DNA of 64,000 bases from positions 1 to 64,000 of the forward strand of contig NZ_BAOS01000045.1 of assembly GCF_002443295.1 (NCBI RefSeq), in the 5' to 3' direction. Position 1 is the stretch's first letter, and the number at the start of each line of letters is the position of its first letter. A program made the position numbers and the translations under genes. The notes under the pieces are model-generated. The model did no database searches. It was not told the DNA's origin and saw only the letters and a list, made by a program, of their open reading frames with translations. Origin of the DNA: Candidatus Scalindua japonica. Its GTDB lineage: Bacteria; Planctomycetota; Brocadiia; Brocadiales; Scalinduaceae. Of the stretch, positions 18,317 to 27,629 are shown piece by piece.

Positions 18317-18722
18317 ATTGAGGTGTTTTGTTGCATGTTGCATTTTGACTGATTGATAATAGCACTTACTATTTATTTAATGTCTATCATATGAGAGAAA
18401 TTATAAAAATTTTTCAGGTACTCGGACTATATGACACTTGAACTTACATATTGTATGTGATAACATTAAGCTCTTTATTTCTCATATTTAAATCGAATGC
18501 TTATGTTTTAAACATTAGAAAATAATGATAAACAACTGTGAGACGGTTTGTGTATAAACACTTTACTAATTGTCACCGTCTTTCATTTTTTTATTTATTT
18601 AGTGTGTGGTTTGATATAATAAAAAAATATAAGAGAAGCCCTTAAAACGATCTAAGGATAGTGTAGACAACGGCTTCCTGAAAATCAACAAGTAAATCAG
18701 AAGGATTCTTAGATATAAGATT

Positions 18723-21044
18723 ATGAAGAGTACTAATTGGTGGAAATATCTACTTGCAGTTCTCGTTGTGGGTGCGTCAGGTGTTATATTTATGGGGTTC
18801 AGTACATATAAAGACGCTCCTCCAAAACCTGATTATATTTCACCTGAAGGTGTGGAAATTGTTCAAAAGTCTGCTGTCGAACGTGGACAACTGGTCTTCC
18901 AGAAATACGCATTGATGGAGTACGGAAGCATGTTTGGAGATGGTGCTGCCCGTGGACCGGACTTTACTGCCGAAGCGCTCCACCGTATAGCGGTTGATAT
19001 GAATAATTATTACGGCAGGCAGGTTACAGATGGAAATCTGAGCGAGTTGTCTCAAATAGAAAAAGATGGTATTTCTGTTCAAGTCAGGCGAGAGCTCAAA
19101 GAAAACCGCTACGACATGGAGAGAAATATTGTAGTCCTTACTGAGGGATATGCGTACGCGGCAGAACAGCTGGTCGATTACTATAGACTCAAATTTAAGG
19201 GAAATCACAAGGAGGCTTTTAAGCCGGCAGGTTATATTACAGACGATTCAGAACTAAATGATCTTTCTGCGTTCTTCTTCTGGGGCGCCTGGGTTTGCGC
19301 GGCAGAGAGACCAGGTGGCGAGTCCAGCTATACACATAACTGGCCTTTTGATGAATATGCCGGGAATGTTCCAACACCGTCAGTAATATTGTGGAGTGTT
19401 ATTGGGATGCTGTTTCTGATTTTCGGTCTGGGTGCCGTCCTCTGTACTTACAGCTATTATTCCAAAGCTTCGCAGTTACAGGTGAAAGAAAATCCTGTTA
19501 ACAACAAAAGCGTTGAAGCTTCTATTCCAACGGCCACTCAACGTGCAGCTTACAAGTTTTTTGTAGTTGCGGTTGCACTGCTTTTCATCCAGATCGTGGC
19601 TGGTGTCCTGACGATTCACGATTTCGTTGGATTTACAACTTTTTTTGGCTACAATATTTCTGAATTTCTACAGATAACTATTACCAGAAGCTGGCATGTA
19701 CAGTTATCTATTCTGTGGATAGCAACCTGCTGGATAGCCGGTTCCATATTCCTTCTTCCCGGAATACACCGCCAGGAGCCAAACCGTCAGGTTCTCCTTA
19801 TCAATGTACTCTTCGGCTTACTTGTATCAGTGGTTGTAGGTATGTTAGTAGGCTGTTTTCTGGGGCCGAAGAACCTTCTTGGTGACAATTGGAGACTGTT
19901 TGGCAATCAGGGCTGGGAATTTGTTGAACTTGGGAAGGTATGGCAGATTGTTCTCTTTGCAGCGCTCATTATGTGGGCAGTCATTATTTACCGAGGGGTA
20001 AAACCGGCTTTGAAGGGACAATCCGCATTCTCTCTGCCGTATTGGATTCTCTACTCTGTTGTAGCTATTACTATTCTATTCCTGTCAAGCTTTGTGGGCG
20101 GGAAGAATACAAATTTCGTTATTGCAGATTTCTGGCGCTGGTGCGTCATTCACATGTGGGCAGAGTGCTTTTTTGAGGTTTTTACTACAATAGTTATTGC
20201 CTGCTACATGGTATTCATGGGTCTGGTTTCCCGACAGGGTGCTACCAGGGTAATTTACCTGGCAACGCTACTGTTTCTGGGTTCCGGTCTTCTTGGTATA
20301 TCCCATAACTTTTATTGGAATGCGAAACCAGCAGCTCTCATGGCAATTGGCAGTGTCTTCTCAACCCTCCAGGTCATCCCTCTTGTACTATTGACGCTTG
20401 AAGTATGGAAATTTGTTCGGATTCCGGGATATTCTATTAGACGATCAGAAGATTCAGCCGTTACAGGCTCCTCCTTTGGATTCTCAGAGGCATTTCTTTT
20501 CCTCATTGCCGTAAATTTCTGGAACTTTTTCGGTGCCGGTGTGTTTGGTTTGATTATAAACCTTCCGATAATAAATTACTACGAGCATGGTACCTATCTA
20601 ACAGTCAATCATGGCCACGCTGCTTTGATGGGTGTTTACGGTAATCTTTCGATAGCTGCTGTACTGTTTTGCAGTAGACATGTCATTACTTCCAGGCGCT
20701 GGAATGTAAGGCTGCTGCGTTCGACCTTCTGGGCAATAAATGTGGGACTTTTACTGATGGTGCTGATGGATACCTTTCCCGCCGGAGTGTTGCAATTCAG
20801 GTCGGTTGTAGAAAATGGCTACTGGGTAGCTCGCTCACAGGAATTTATTCTTGGCGGTGCCTTTCAGGTGTTGACCTGGATGCGTGCGGTAGGCGGTGTG
20901 CTCTTTTTTGCCGGAGTGATACCGTTACTCTATTTCATGGTATCACGACTGAACTCGCTCAAAGCTGCTGCAACAACACAGAAATCAGAAGAGCCGGTCC
21001 TTATTACAGAAGAGCTACCGGAGCGTGATGTGCAGGTAGCTTAA
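18723..21044 (+). CDS. norZ: qNOR-family heme-copper protein, candidate nitric oxide dismutase
   Basis: The 773-residue single-chain quinol NO reductase homologue begins with a helix and a large periplasmic domain (residues 30-215), followed by about 12-13 membrane helices. Heme ligand and active-site motifs: TRSWHVQ (His325), VIHMWAE (His477, Glu481; FeB His and Glu of NOR), and TVNHGHAALMGVYG (His630, His632). At the position where NO reductases have two consecutive FeB histidines (HH), this protein has SHNFYW, His528-Asn529. Loss of the third FeB His to Asn is the hallmark of putative NO dismutases (Nod, Methylomirabilis), which form N2 and O2 from NO. Function as Nod rather than qNOR is inferred. 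Monocistronic. Confidence 0.85.
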   Translation: MKSTNWWKYLLAVLVVGASGVIFMGFSTYKDAPPKPDYISPEGVEIVQKSAVERGQLVFQKYALMEYGSMFGDGAARGPDFTAEALHRIAVDMNNYYGRQVTDGNLSELSQIEKDGISVQVRRELKENRYDMERNIVVLTEGYAYAAEQLVDYYRLKFKGNHKEAFKPAGYITDDSELNDLSAFFFWGAWVCAAERPGGESSYTHNWPFDEYAGNVPTPSVILWSVIGMLFLIFGLGAVLCTYSYYSKASQLQVKENPVNNKSVEASIPTATQRAAYKFFVVAVALLFIQIVAGVLTIHDFVGFTTFFGYNISEFLQITITRSWHVQLSILWIATCWIAGSIFLLPGIHRQEPNRQVLLINVLFGLLVSVVVGMLVGCFLGPKNLLGDNWRLFGNQGWEFVELGKVWQIVLFAALIMWAVIIYRGVKPALKGQSAFSLPYWILYSVVAITILFLSSFVGGKNTNFVIADFWRWCVIHMWAECFFEVFTTIVIACYMVFMGLVSRQGATRVIYLATLLFLGSGLLGISHNFYWNAKPAALMAIGSVFSTLQVIPLVLLTLEVWKFVRIPGYSIRRSEDSAVTGSSFGFSEAFLFLIAVNFWNFFGAGVFGLIINLPIINYYEHGTYLTVNHGHAALMGVYGNLSIAAVLFCSRHVITSRRWNVRLLRSTFWAINVGLLLMVLMDTFPAGVLQFRSVVENGYWVARSQEFILGGAFQVLTWMRAVGGVLFFAGVIPLLYFMVSRLNSLKAAATTQKSEEPVLITEELPERDVQVA

Positions 21045-21280
21045 TTGGCCAAAGCCACGACCAGGTTAGATTCTTCATTCATCTTCCCCGCCAGGGCTGC
21101 ATTCAGAATTACAAGTCAGTATGTAATTCTGAGGAAGGAACAATGTAAGCTCAGCTTTGCCGAACAATCTCAACGTCTCCAACGCTAGTTAAAAGTGACT
21201 AAATCTGACCGGATACTGCTGAGTTCACTTCTGACGTAAGGCGTTTTTAACCGGGGACTTTTTGATTTAATACTAATTTA

Positions 21281-21469
21281 GTGAAGAGGAAAAAATTTAT
21301 CAGTTGGTTGCATAAACATGGTGTCTGCGTTGTTATAGAAGGAAGAAGGCATACAATTTTTGGTAAAGGAAAGTTAAAAACAGAAATTCCAAGGCATAAT
21401 GAAATTGTAGATTTACTTGCTTCAAAGATATGCAAAGATCTTGAAATTCAGGATTGGAGGAATAAATGA
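21281..21469 (+). CDS. hicA: HicA-type mRNA interferase toxin
   Basis: The 62-residue protein shows the HicA/YcfA double-stranded-RNA-binding-like fold: KKFISWLHKHGVCVVIEGRRH with the catalytic His after the G-R-R, then TEIPRHNEIVDLLASKI. HicA cleaves mRNA independently of translation. It starts at GTG (21281), and its TGA overlaps the ATG of the antitoxin frame (ATGA at 21466), the typical operon arrangement. Confidence 0.8.
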   Translation: MKRKKFISWLHKHGVCVVIEGRRHTIFGKGKLKTEIPRHNEIVDLLASKICKDLEIQDWRNK

Positions 21470-21657
21470 AGTATAGAGCCATTATACAGGAAAAAAACAA
21501 TTGGTGGGTTGGTTGGTAGGTAGATATTCCCGGTGTAAATGCACAGGAAAAGATACGTGTGAAACTGTTAGAGTCACTTCGTATCGGAATCGAAGATATG
21601 CTTCAGACTGAGTGTGTGGTTCCGGAAGGAGCCCATCTGGAAACGATAGAAGTCTAA
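21466..21657 (+). pseudogene. hicB: HicB-type antitoxin interrupted by an in-frame TAG
   Basis: From the ATG overlapping hicA the frame reads MKYRAIIQEKNNWWVGW, then TAG at 21517-21519. It continues in the same frame as VDIPGVNAQEKIRVKLLES through GIEDMLQTECVVPEG to a TAA at 21655. The pieces together form a 63-residue HicB-like antitoxin with one nonsense codon at codon 18. Either the antitoxin is dead while the toxin frame is intact, the stop is read through, or the sequence has an error. Confidence 0.75.
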
Positions 21658-21735
21658 TCATAAAATAACGATTTGATCGACCCTTTTGAACCTCTGCCTG
21701 CCGTTTACCAGGCAGGCTGAAAGGAGTTAATTTAG

Positions 21736-21996
21736 ATGGAGTGGAAAATTATAGGTATAATTGCGGCAGTATGTACAACCTCTGGCTTTATACCTCAGAT
21801 AATTAGAGGAATGCGTACAAAGAGATTGGATGATATCTCGCCTGTAATGTACATGCTCCTGATTCTCGGACTTTCATTGTGGTTGTCCTATGGCATACAC
21901 ATTGATGACATGATAATTATTACGGCTAATGCGGCAGGGTTAGCATTCAGTCTTTTTATTGTGTTTTTACGTTTTAAATATATCAGGCGAAGATAA
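21736..21996 (+). CDS. SemiSWEET-type PQ-loop transporter
   Basis: The 86-residue protein has three membrane helices and the PQ-loop signature TSGFIPQIIRGMRTK in helix 1, followed by SPVMYMLLILGLSLWLSYG. It is a bacterial SemiSWEET, which dimerises to form a facilitated sugar channel. RBS AAGGAG supports the ATG. Substrate is unknown. No sugar genes are adjacent. Confidence 0.85.
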   Translation: MEWKIIGIIAAVCTTSGFIPQIIRGMRTKRLDDISPVMYMLLILGLSLWLSYGIHIDDMIIITANAAGLAFSLFIVFLRFKYIRRR

Positions 21997-22302
21997 CTCT
22001 GCTTTTTCAGATACCAACAGGGACTTAAAGTTGATTTTCTCATTCCAACAAGCAATAAGAAATCGAATCTGCTTGAATTTAAGGCTTCTCGTACTAAATG
22101 GCTTATCCAATAAAGCGATTAAAAAAATATATTTCCAACTATTCAGTAAAGAGTTTTTTAGTTCATTTACCATAAAAAGAGTAGGAGAATACTACATCCC
22201 TTGTTAAAGGTGTCAAAGCAATACCGAGTAATCTCCCGGGTCAGAATTATAAAATATCTTTGATTATATAATTTGATCTGTGGTGTTTCAATGTTGATAA
22301 CA

Positions 22303-22346
22303 CTTCGATTCCGCTCAGTGCGACGTGATCCTGAGCAGAGTCGAAG
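22303..22346. repeat. REP-like palindrome
   Basis: Arms CTTCGATTCCGCTCAG and CTGAGCAGAGTCGAAG pair over 16 bp (14 Watson-Crick, 2 G-U) around a 12-nt spacer. Similar CTTCGACTCCGCTCAG palindromes are scattered in many bacterial genomes as intergenic repeats. Nothing else is seen in the 21997-22412 gap. Confidence 0.6.
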
Positions 22347-22412
22347 GATGATTTTTCAACAATGGCGAACTGATTTGTTAATAAGTTGAAAACGCAATAT
22401 TATTGATAATAT

Positions 22413-23273
22413 CTATAAATACTTTCCGAATATAAGACTCAACCTCTCCTTTACTTCGTCCGGAATATTTTCCTTACGCGTTACAATGGCATTGCTTGAC
22501 GCATTTACACATCCGCAATTCCTTTCACCTTCAATTGTTGGAATAGCATGTTTTATTATGGCCTTTGCCGTATCAACATTTTTCATGATATTCTGAAGGA
22601 CGATTTCTGCCGTGACATCTTCCTCACCTTCATGCCAGCAATCATAATCAGTGGAAAGTGCGAGTGTGCTATAGCAGATTTCAGCTTCACGGGCCAGTCT
22701 GGCTTCCTGAAGGTTTGTCATTCCGATAACACTTACGTCCCATTGGCGGTAGGTAAGTGATTCTGCTCTCGTAGAGAATTGGGGACCTTCTATACATATG
22801 TAAGTTCCTCCTTTGTGTACGGTCGCTCCTGCGCTGTTTGCTGCTTTGTGGAGTGTATTTGCCAGGACTGAACAGATAGGGTCCGCAAGACTTACATGGC
22901 CAACGATCCCTTCACCGAAAAAGGAGCCGATCCTGCCTTGTGTACGATCAATGAACTGGTCAGGAATCACTATGTCCAAAGGTTTTATCTCTTCTTTCAT
23001 ACTTCCTACCGCACTGACGGCAATTATCCTTTCGACTCCAAGCTTCTTCATGCCATAGATATTAGCACGAAAATTCAACTCAGATGGTAATATACTATGG
23101 GTTTTTCCATGTCGCGGGAGGAAGACAACGCTTTTGCCCTCCAGTTTTCCTGTAATAAATTGATCAGATGGGTCTCCAAAAGGTGTTTCTACTTTTACGT
23201 TTTCAACATCAGATATTCCTTCGATATTATACAAGCCACTTCCACCAATTATTCCTATTCTTCCGTTAGTCAT
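22413..23273 (-). CDS. mtnP: S-methyl-5'-thioadenosine phosphorylase
   Basis: This 286-residue PNP/MTAP family-2 enzyme has phosphate-site motifs IGIIGGSGLYN, PFGDPSDQ and PRHGKTHSI, the Met/Thr substrate region (GTYICIEGPQFSTRAES), and GMTNLQEARLAREAEICY. It phosphorolyses methylthioadenosine to adenine and methylthioribose-1-phosphate in methionine and polyamine salvage. I chose the ATG at 23273 because it has AAGGAT at correct spacing; a GTG seven codons upstream gives an atypical extension. Confidence 0.93.
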   Translation of the reverse strand: MTNGRIGIIGGSGLYNIEGISDVENVKVETPFGDPSDQFITGKLEGKSVVFLPRHGKTHSILPSELNFRANIYGMKKLGVERIIAVSAVGSMKEEIKPLDIVIPDQFIDRTQGRIGSFFGEGIVGHVSLADPICSVLANTLHKAANSAGATVHKGGTYICIEGPQFSTRAESLTYRQWDVSVIGMTNLQEARLAREAEICYSTLALSTDYDCWHEGEEDVTAEIVLQNIMKNVDTAKAIIKHAIPTIEGERNCGCVNASSNAIVTRKENIPDEVKERLSLIFGKYL

Positions 23274-24002
23274 ATTTATATCCTTAATATACACTTTACT
23301 ATTAAAAACGTGTTATTCTAACGATGCATCCTGTACCGTCAAGAACTATTTTAAACGTATAGAAATTTAAAAAAACACGAAAGAACACAAAAAATGCTTT
23401 TTGCTTGGCTTTGTAATCAGAGTTTATTTATACACAGCCTGTTTCTGAGAAATACTGTATGGACATATTGCGATCAGAACGGCAACCGATTCAAAAAAGC
23501 AGTAAAGATTACTATGAAAATTAAAAAATGTAATTTGAAGGAAGAAAGTATTATCGCACTGTATATTGTGCTCACACAATCACAAATAAGATGTTTATTA
23601 ACAATATGTTCTGGTTTTAAGCATTTCAACGTAATCAATGTTCGGAAATTTACAGATTTTCTCCCGCATGCTTCCGGGTTTTATCCTGGTATTCTGGTGG
23701 CATGGTCAACTCGTTTGTCTGAGTAATGAACGTAGCATATTGATATTACGGATAAATAACATTTGGCCATGCAACTCAGGTGTGATTTTTTATTAAAGAT
23801 TTTTTTGACCTGACCTACCGCGTATTAGTCCTCCATTCTCGATCCACAAGGACCAATGTTATTATTCTTTTATCTGCTAATCATTATTGACAGTAAAACA
23901 CATTATATTATATAATTACTGCCAGCGTTTTTATACTTATACAGAATTACCCGAATCAAAAATTAGAAAGTTTCTGGGATATTCAACACGGGAGAAATAA
24001 GG
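23274..24002. other. gene-poor intergenic region
   Basis: Over 700 bp between divergent mtnP and moxR. A plus-strand frame of 110 codons (23394-23726) lacks a ribosome-binding site and protein-like composition. No RNA gene, repeat or strong promoter was recognised. Confidence 0.4.
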
Positions 24003-25019
24003 GTGGCTAAAAGTAAGAAGTCTGAGGGTTTTGAGGATGTCCAATATATAAAAGAGAAATTTGAGAATATAAAGAAGGAGATTGGAAAAGTTATTGTAGG
24101 TCAGGATGATATGATCGAGGCAATTATTATTGCACTCTTTTCTGATGGTCATATTCTACTGGAAGGTTATCCGGGCCTTGGGAAAACGATGACTATTAAG
24201 ACACTGTCAAGGACGATTGATGCAAAATTCCAGAGGGTACAATTTACACCGGATTTGATACCAAGTGATATTACAGGGTTTGAGCTATGCGATCCTGAAA
24301 CAAGGAAAAGTGCGGTCCAGAAAGGGCCGGTATTTACTAATTTATTATTAGCAGATGAAATCAACAGAGCACCCGCGAAAGTCCAGAGTGCTTTACTGGA
24401 AAGTATGCAGGAAAAACAGGTAACTATAGGTAGAGAGACGTTTGAGTTGGAAAAGTTATTTGTTGTGCTTGCAACTCAAAATCCGTTGGAGATATCCGGT
24501 ACGTATCTCCTGCCGGAAGCTGAGGTTGACAGGTTTATGTTTAAGATAAGGGTGTCGTACCCTTCTTATGATGAAGAGAGAGAAATTACGGAGAGACAGA
24601 TTGGCGGCGAAGAACCTGAGTTGAACACGGTTTTGCGCCCTGATGAAATTATAACGTTGAGACATTTCATGGCTGAAATGATCCCATTGTATAAAGAATC
24701 GGAAATCGTGAAATATTCGACACGCATTGTAAGAGAGACAAGGCCGAACTCTGATGCAGACGAATTCATAAGCAATATGGTCATGTATGGTGCTTCGCCT
24801 CGCGCTTCTATTTACCTGGCAAAAGCGGCACGTGTGTGTGCCTTCCTTTCAGGGAGCAATATGGTCCTTCCGGAACATATCCATAAGATGGCATATCCTG
24901 TTTTAAGGCACAGGATCATATTAACACATGAGGCAGAGGCTCAAGGAAGTGATCCGGACGATATAATAAACAATATATTGAAAAAAGTGCCCATTCTGGA
25001 AACAGATACTTCTCATTAG
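24003..25019 (+). CDS. moxR: MoxR-family AAA+ ATPase
   Basis: The 338-residue MoxR protein has Walker A LLEGYPGLGKT, Walker B in LLADEINRAP, sensor ATQNP and the C-terminal lid with HRIILTHEAEAQG. MoxR ATPases act as chaperones that mature or insert metal centres together with VWA-domain partners. It starts at GTG and opens a six-gene cluster with DUF58, BatD-like, two VWA proteins and a TPR protein, the classic MoxR-Bat layout. Confidence 0.93.
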   Translation: MAKSKKSEGFEDVQYIKEKFENIKKEIGKVIVGQDDMIEAIIIALFSDGHILLEGYPGLGKTMTIKTLSRTIDAKFQRVQFTPDLIPSDITGFELCDPETRKSAVQKGPVFTNLLLADEINRAPAKVQSALLESMQEKQVTIGRETFELEKLFVVLATQNPLEISGTYLLPEAEVDRFMFKIRVSYPSYDEEREITERQIGGEEPELNTVLRPDEIITLRHFMAEMIPLYKESEIVKYSTRIVRETRPNSDADEFISNMVMYGASPRASIYLAKAARVCAFLSGSNMVLPEHIHKMAYPVLRHRIILTHEAEAQGSDPDDIINNILKKVPILETDTSH

Positions 25020-25189
25020 TCTCTGTTGCGTAAAGCAATTTTTATAGGGTTCGTTTTCCAAACAAACTTTATGATTTGCTTATTGGGAAACACCCATACA
25101 TTTTTAAAGATATATTTTCCGTAACTGATACGCACTAACAACTCTCTATTTTACAACTCTATCTATTTGATTCGGAAGAGGCTGGCTTT

Positions 25190-26044
25190 TTGAGAAGCAA
25201 GATAAGGTTACATATTCAGAGAATGGTAGCGAACCTTTTTGAAGGTTCTTTCTCCAGTTACTTGAACTCAACAAGAGGTATTGAACTTGATGAGCTGAGA
25301 CAATACCAGCCTGGTGACGAATTCAGGTCTATCGATTGGAAGGCTACTACCAGGACCGGGAACTTGCATGTCAGGCTTAAACTGGTCGATAAAAGGACTA
25401 ATATATTCTTCTTGATCGATAGAAGTGGTTCAAAGAAGTTTGGTTCAGCACATTTTACAAAAGAAGAAATTCAATCCTCCATAGTTTCTATACTTGTCAA
25501 ATCAGCAACAGAAACAGGTAATCTCGTAAGCTTTATAACGTTTACTGATAAGATTGAGAACTATATCCCGCCTCAAGCCGGCCAGAGAGAAGGTATAAAA
25601 TTAGCGAGGAATATGATCATTGATAAGACGGAAAGCATACAGACAAATATCAACTGCGCATTCAGATTTTTGAACAGTTTGCAATTCGCTCCTTCACTTG
25701 TTTTTGTATTATCTGATTTCTTTGCACCGTTTGATTATGAGAGTTCATTGAAATCCCTTATAAAAAAACACGATGTTATTCCAATAGTATTGTCTGACAT
25801 AAGGGAAGAAGTATTGCCTAAGGCAAGAGGTTTTGTGGCAGTAAAGGATTTGGAAACTCAAAAAGTAAAGTATCTGGATCTGTCTCAGGATCTCTTTACG
25901 AAACCACAACATAAAAATTTGTTTAATAAGCTTAATCTTGATTACCTTACGTTGAAGACCGATCAGAACGAAGAACAATGGACAGGCGCTCTGTCAGATT
26001 TTTTTGATAAGAGAATCAGGCGCAGAAGCCGGATAAAAAGATGA
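25190..26044 (+). CDS. DUF58 protein of the MoxR-Bat operon
   Basis: The 284-residue cytosolic DUF58 protein has the signature ELRQYQPGDEFRSIDWKATTR and a VWA-like fold with a degenerate MIDAS (FFLIDRSGSKKFG). It starts at TTG (25190) with GGAAGAGG at correct spacing. The stop overlaps the next gene (ATGA). DUF58 proteins nearly always pair with MoxR. Confidence 0.9.
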   Translation: MRSKIRLHIQRMVANLFEGSFSSYLNSTRGIELDELRQYQPGDEFRSIDWKATTRTGNLHVRLKLVDKRTNIFFLIDRSGSKKFGSAHFTKEEIQSSIVSILVKSATETGNLVSFITFTDKIENYIPPQAGQREGIKLARNMIIDKTESIQTNINCAFRFLNSLQFAPSLVFVLSDFFAPFDYESSLKSLIKKHDVIPIVLSDIREEVLPKARGFVAVKDLETQKVKYLDLSQDLFTKPQHKNLFNKLNLDYLTLKTDQNEEQWTGALSDFFDKRIRRRSRIKR

Positions 26045-27450
26045 AGAGAATTTTATTATTAATATTTTTGGGTACATTTGTGTTTATTATGTCTATTAAC
26101 ACTTGCAAGGCACGGCAATCAGATTATGGACGTGAACATGAGTATGGAGATTCCGTCCAGCCGCGTGATATAGATACACTGATACCTGAAATGGATGAGG
26201 CCGTTGAGTTGTGGCTGTTTGTAAGTGACTATCGGTTTGTTACCGGTAAAATGATTCATTTGACCCTGCAGATGGTGTGGAAACTGGGTGTCAGTGTAGA
26301 TACGGAGGAATTTAATTCGATTGATCTTTCGCCTTTCAGCATAGAAAAGGTGACAGTTGGGGAGAGGCAGATATTTAATAATGATAGTGACTTTTGTGTC
26401 ATAACATACATCCTCTCTCTGCCTGATGATGCGGAAGTGGGAATATACACGGTACCCGCATTCTACATTTCGTACAATGACGAGGCAAATAAGAGTTCCG
26501 GGCAGGTACAATCCTCTTCCATGGCTTTAAAGAAGGTTCCCATTCTGGTAGAGACAGAGTTGGATAGAGATATAATTAACATTGGAGATACACTTAAATA
26601 TACACTTACGGTCTGGCATGAAAAGTATATACAGATACTTAAAGAGAATATGAGGGAACTTAATCTCAGTCCGTTTAAATTAATAGATTTCAGGATCAAT
26701 GAGGAAGCGGAAGGAAAGCTGAGAAAGACCACTATAGAATATGAGCTCTCGATTTACGATTTACCGGATAAAGAAGAGAATTTTGAAATTCCTTCAATAC
26801 CCGTATTGTATTTTAACAAGGGTGAAGTAGATGTTTTTGAGGAAGAGGATGCAAAGATTCCTGTAACTCAAAGAGTAGGCGCTCCGGCAATACCTGTTTT
26901 AATTAATAGCTTATTAAAAAGAATTGATGTGCCACTTGAAGGGTCAAAGGGGCCACTAGTTTATTCACGGAAGGATAAATTCTTAAGAAGCCACCTGCCG
27001 GTAATTATCGGGGTTGTTATCATAATTGCACTTGGGGCAAATGAAATCAAGAAGCTTGCATACAGGATGTCCGCGATTCTTAGAGAAAGGATTGCTATGT
27101 CTCCTCTTGCGTATGCAGAGAGGATTGAAACACTGATTAACAGTTTTGACATTGGTGCGGAAGATGATGATTTGAGGCGGTCTGTTGTAATGGTTGATTG
27201 TACATTGAGGGGGTTTATGGGCGCGTTAAAAGAGATGCCCGGAAATGTAGTGCGCTCTGTAACTACAGATGAACTAATTGCTATAATCAGGGATAAAAAG
27301 TTGGCGGATGAAATAGTTGATACCGCGGACAATGTACTTAAATCATTTGACTCCGTTATATTTGGTGAGGTCAATAGAGATGTAATTAAGCAGGCTATGG
27401 ATGAAGTGCCGGAGATTCTGAAAGAGTCGAGAAGGCGGGGGTATTATTAG
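26041..27450 (+). CDS. BatD-like membrane protein of the MoxR-Bat operon
   Basis: The 469-residue product has a signal peptide (about residues 1-25), two beta-sandwich-like periplasmic regions (for example LDRDIINIGDTLKYTLTV), one membrane helix near residue 330 (LPVIIGVVIIIALGA) and a cytosolic helical tail. The plan matches BatD/oxygen-tolerance proteins, although primary motifs are weak. Its start overlaps the DUF58 stop, indicating coupling. The proposed role is as a partner for the VWA proteins in envelope stress or in the assembly of exported metalloproteins. Confidence 0.65.
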   Translation: MKRILLLIFLGTFVFIMSINTCKARQSDYGREHEYGDSVQPRDIDTLIPEMDEAVELWLFVSDYRFVTGKMIHLTLQMVWKLGVSVDTEEFNSIDLSPFSIEKVTVGERQIFNNDSDFCVITYILSLPDDAEVGIYTVPAFYISYNDEANKSSGQVQSSSMALKKVPILVETELDRDIINIGDTLKYTLTVWHEKYIQILKENMRELNLSPFKLIDFRINEEAEGKLRKTTIEYELSIYDLPDKEENFEIPSIPVLYFNKGEVDVFEEEDAKIPVTQRVGAPAIPVLINSLLKRIDVPLEGSKGPLVYSRKDKFLRSHLPVIIGVVIIIALGANEIKKLAYRMSAILRERIAMSPLAYAERIETLINSFDIGAEDDDLRRSVVMVDCTLRGFMGALKEMPGNVVRSVTTDELIAIIRDKKLADEIVDTADNVLKSFDSVIFGEVNRDVIKQAMDEVPEILKESRRRGYY

Positions 27451-27540
27451 ATAATTCATTTTGTGGCATCTATTATTAATTTGTGTATTTGCCTTTAGTA
27501 AATTTTACAATTTGAATATTTGTTATAGACAACGTTTGAA

Positions 27541-27599
27541 AGATTCTTTGGTCGTCCCTCACTCAGATTGAAATGTGATGGAGGAAGACCAAAAAATCT
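27541..27599. repeat. imperfect palindrome between BatD-like and BatA-like genes
   Basis: Outer arms AGATTCTTTGGTC and GACCAAAAAATCT pair, and the inner part is partly complementary (GTCCCTCAC with GTGATGGAGG). A 59-bp hairpin of this kind between cotranscribed genes could be a processing or attenuation site, or a small repeat element. Confidence 0.5.
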
Positions 27600-27629
27600 A
27601 ATGTTATCATATTACAGAACATATAAAAC

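Noticed and set aside
22303-22346. Rho-independent terminator near 22330
   Set aside because: No U-tract, and its sequence is a common dispersed palindrome.
23394-23726. 110-codon plus-strand open frame
   Set aside because: No ribosome-binding site, odd composition and no family resemblance; probably chance in AT-rich DNA.
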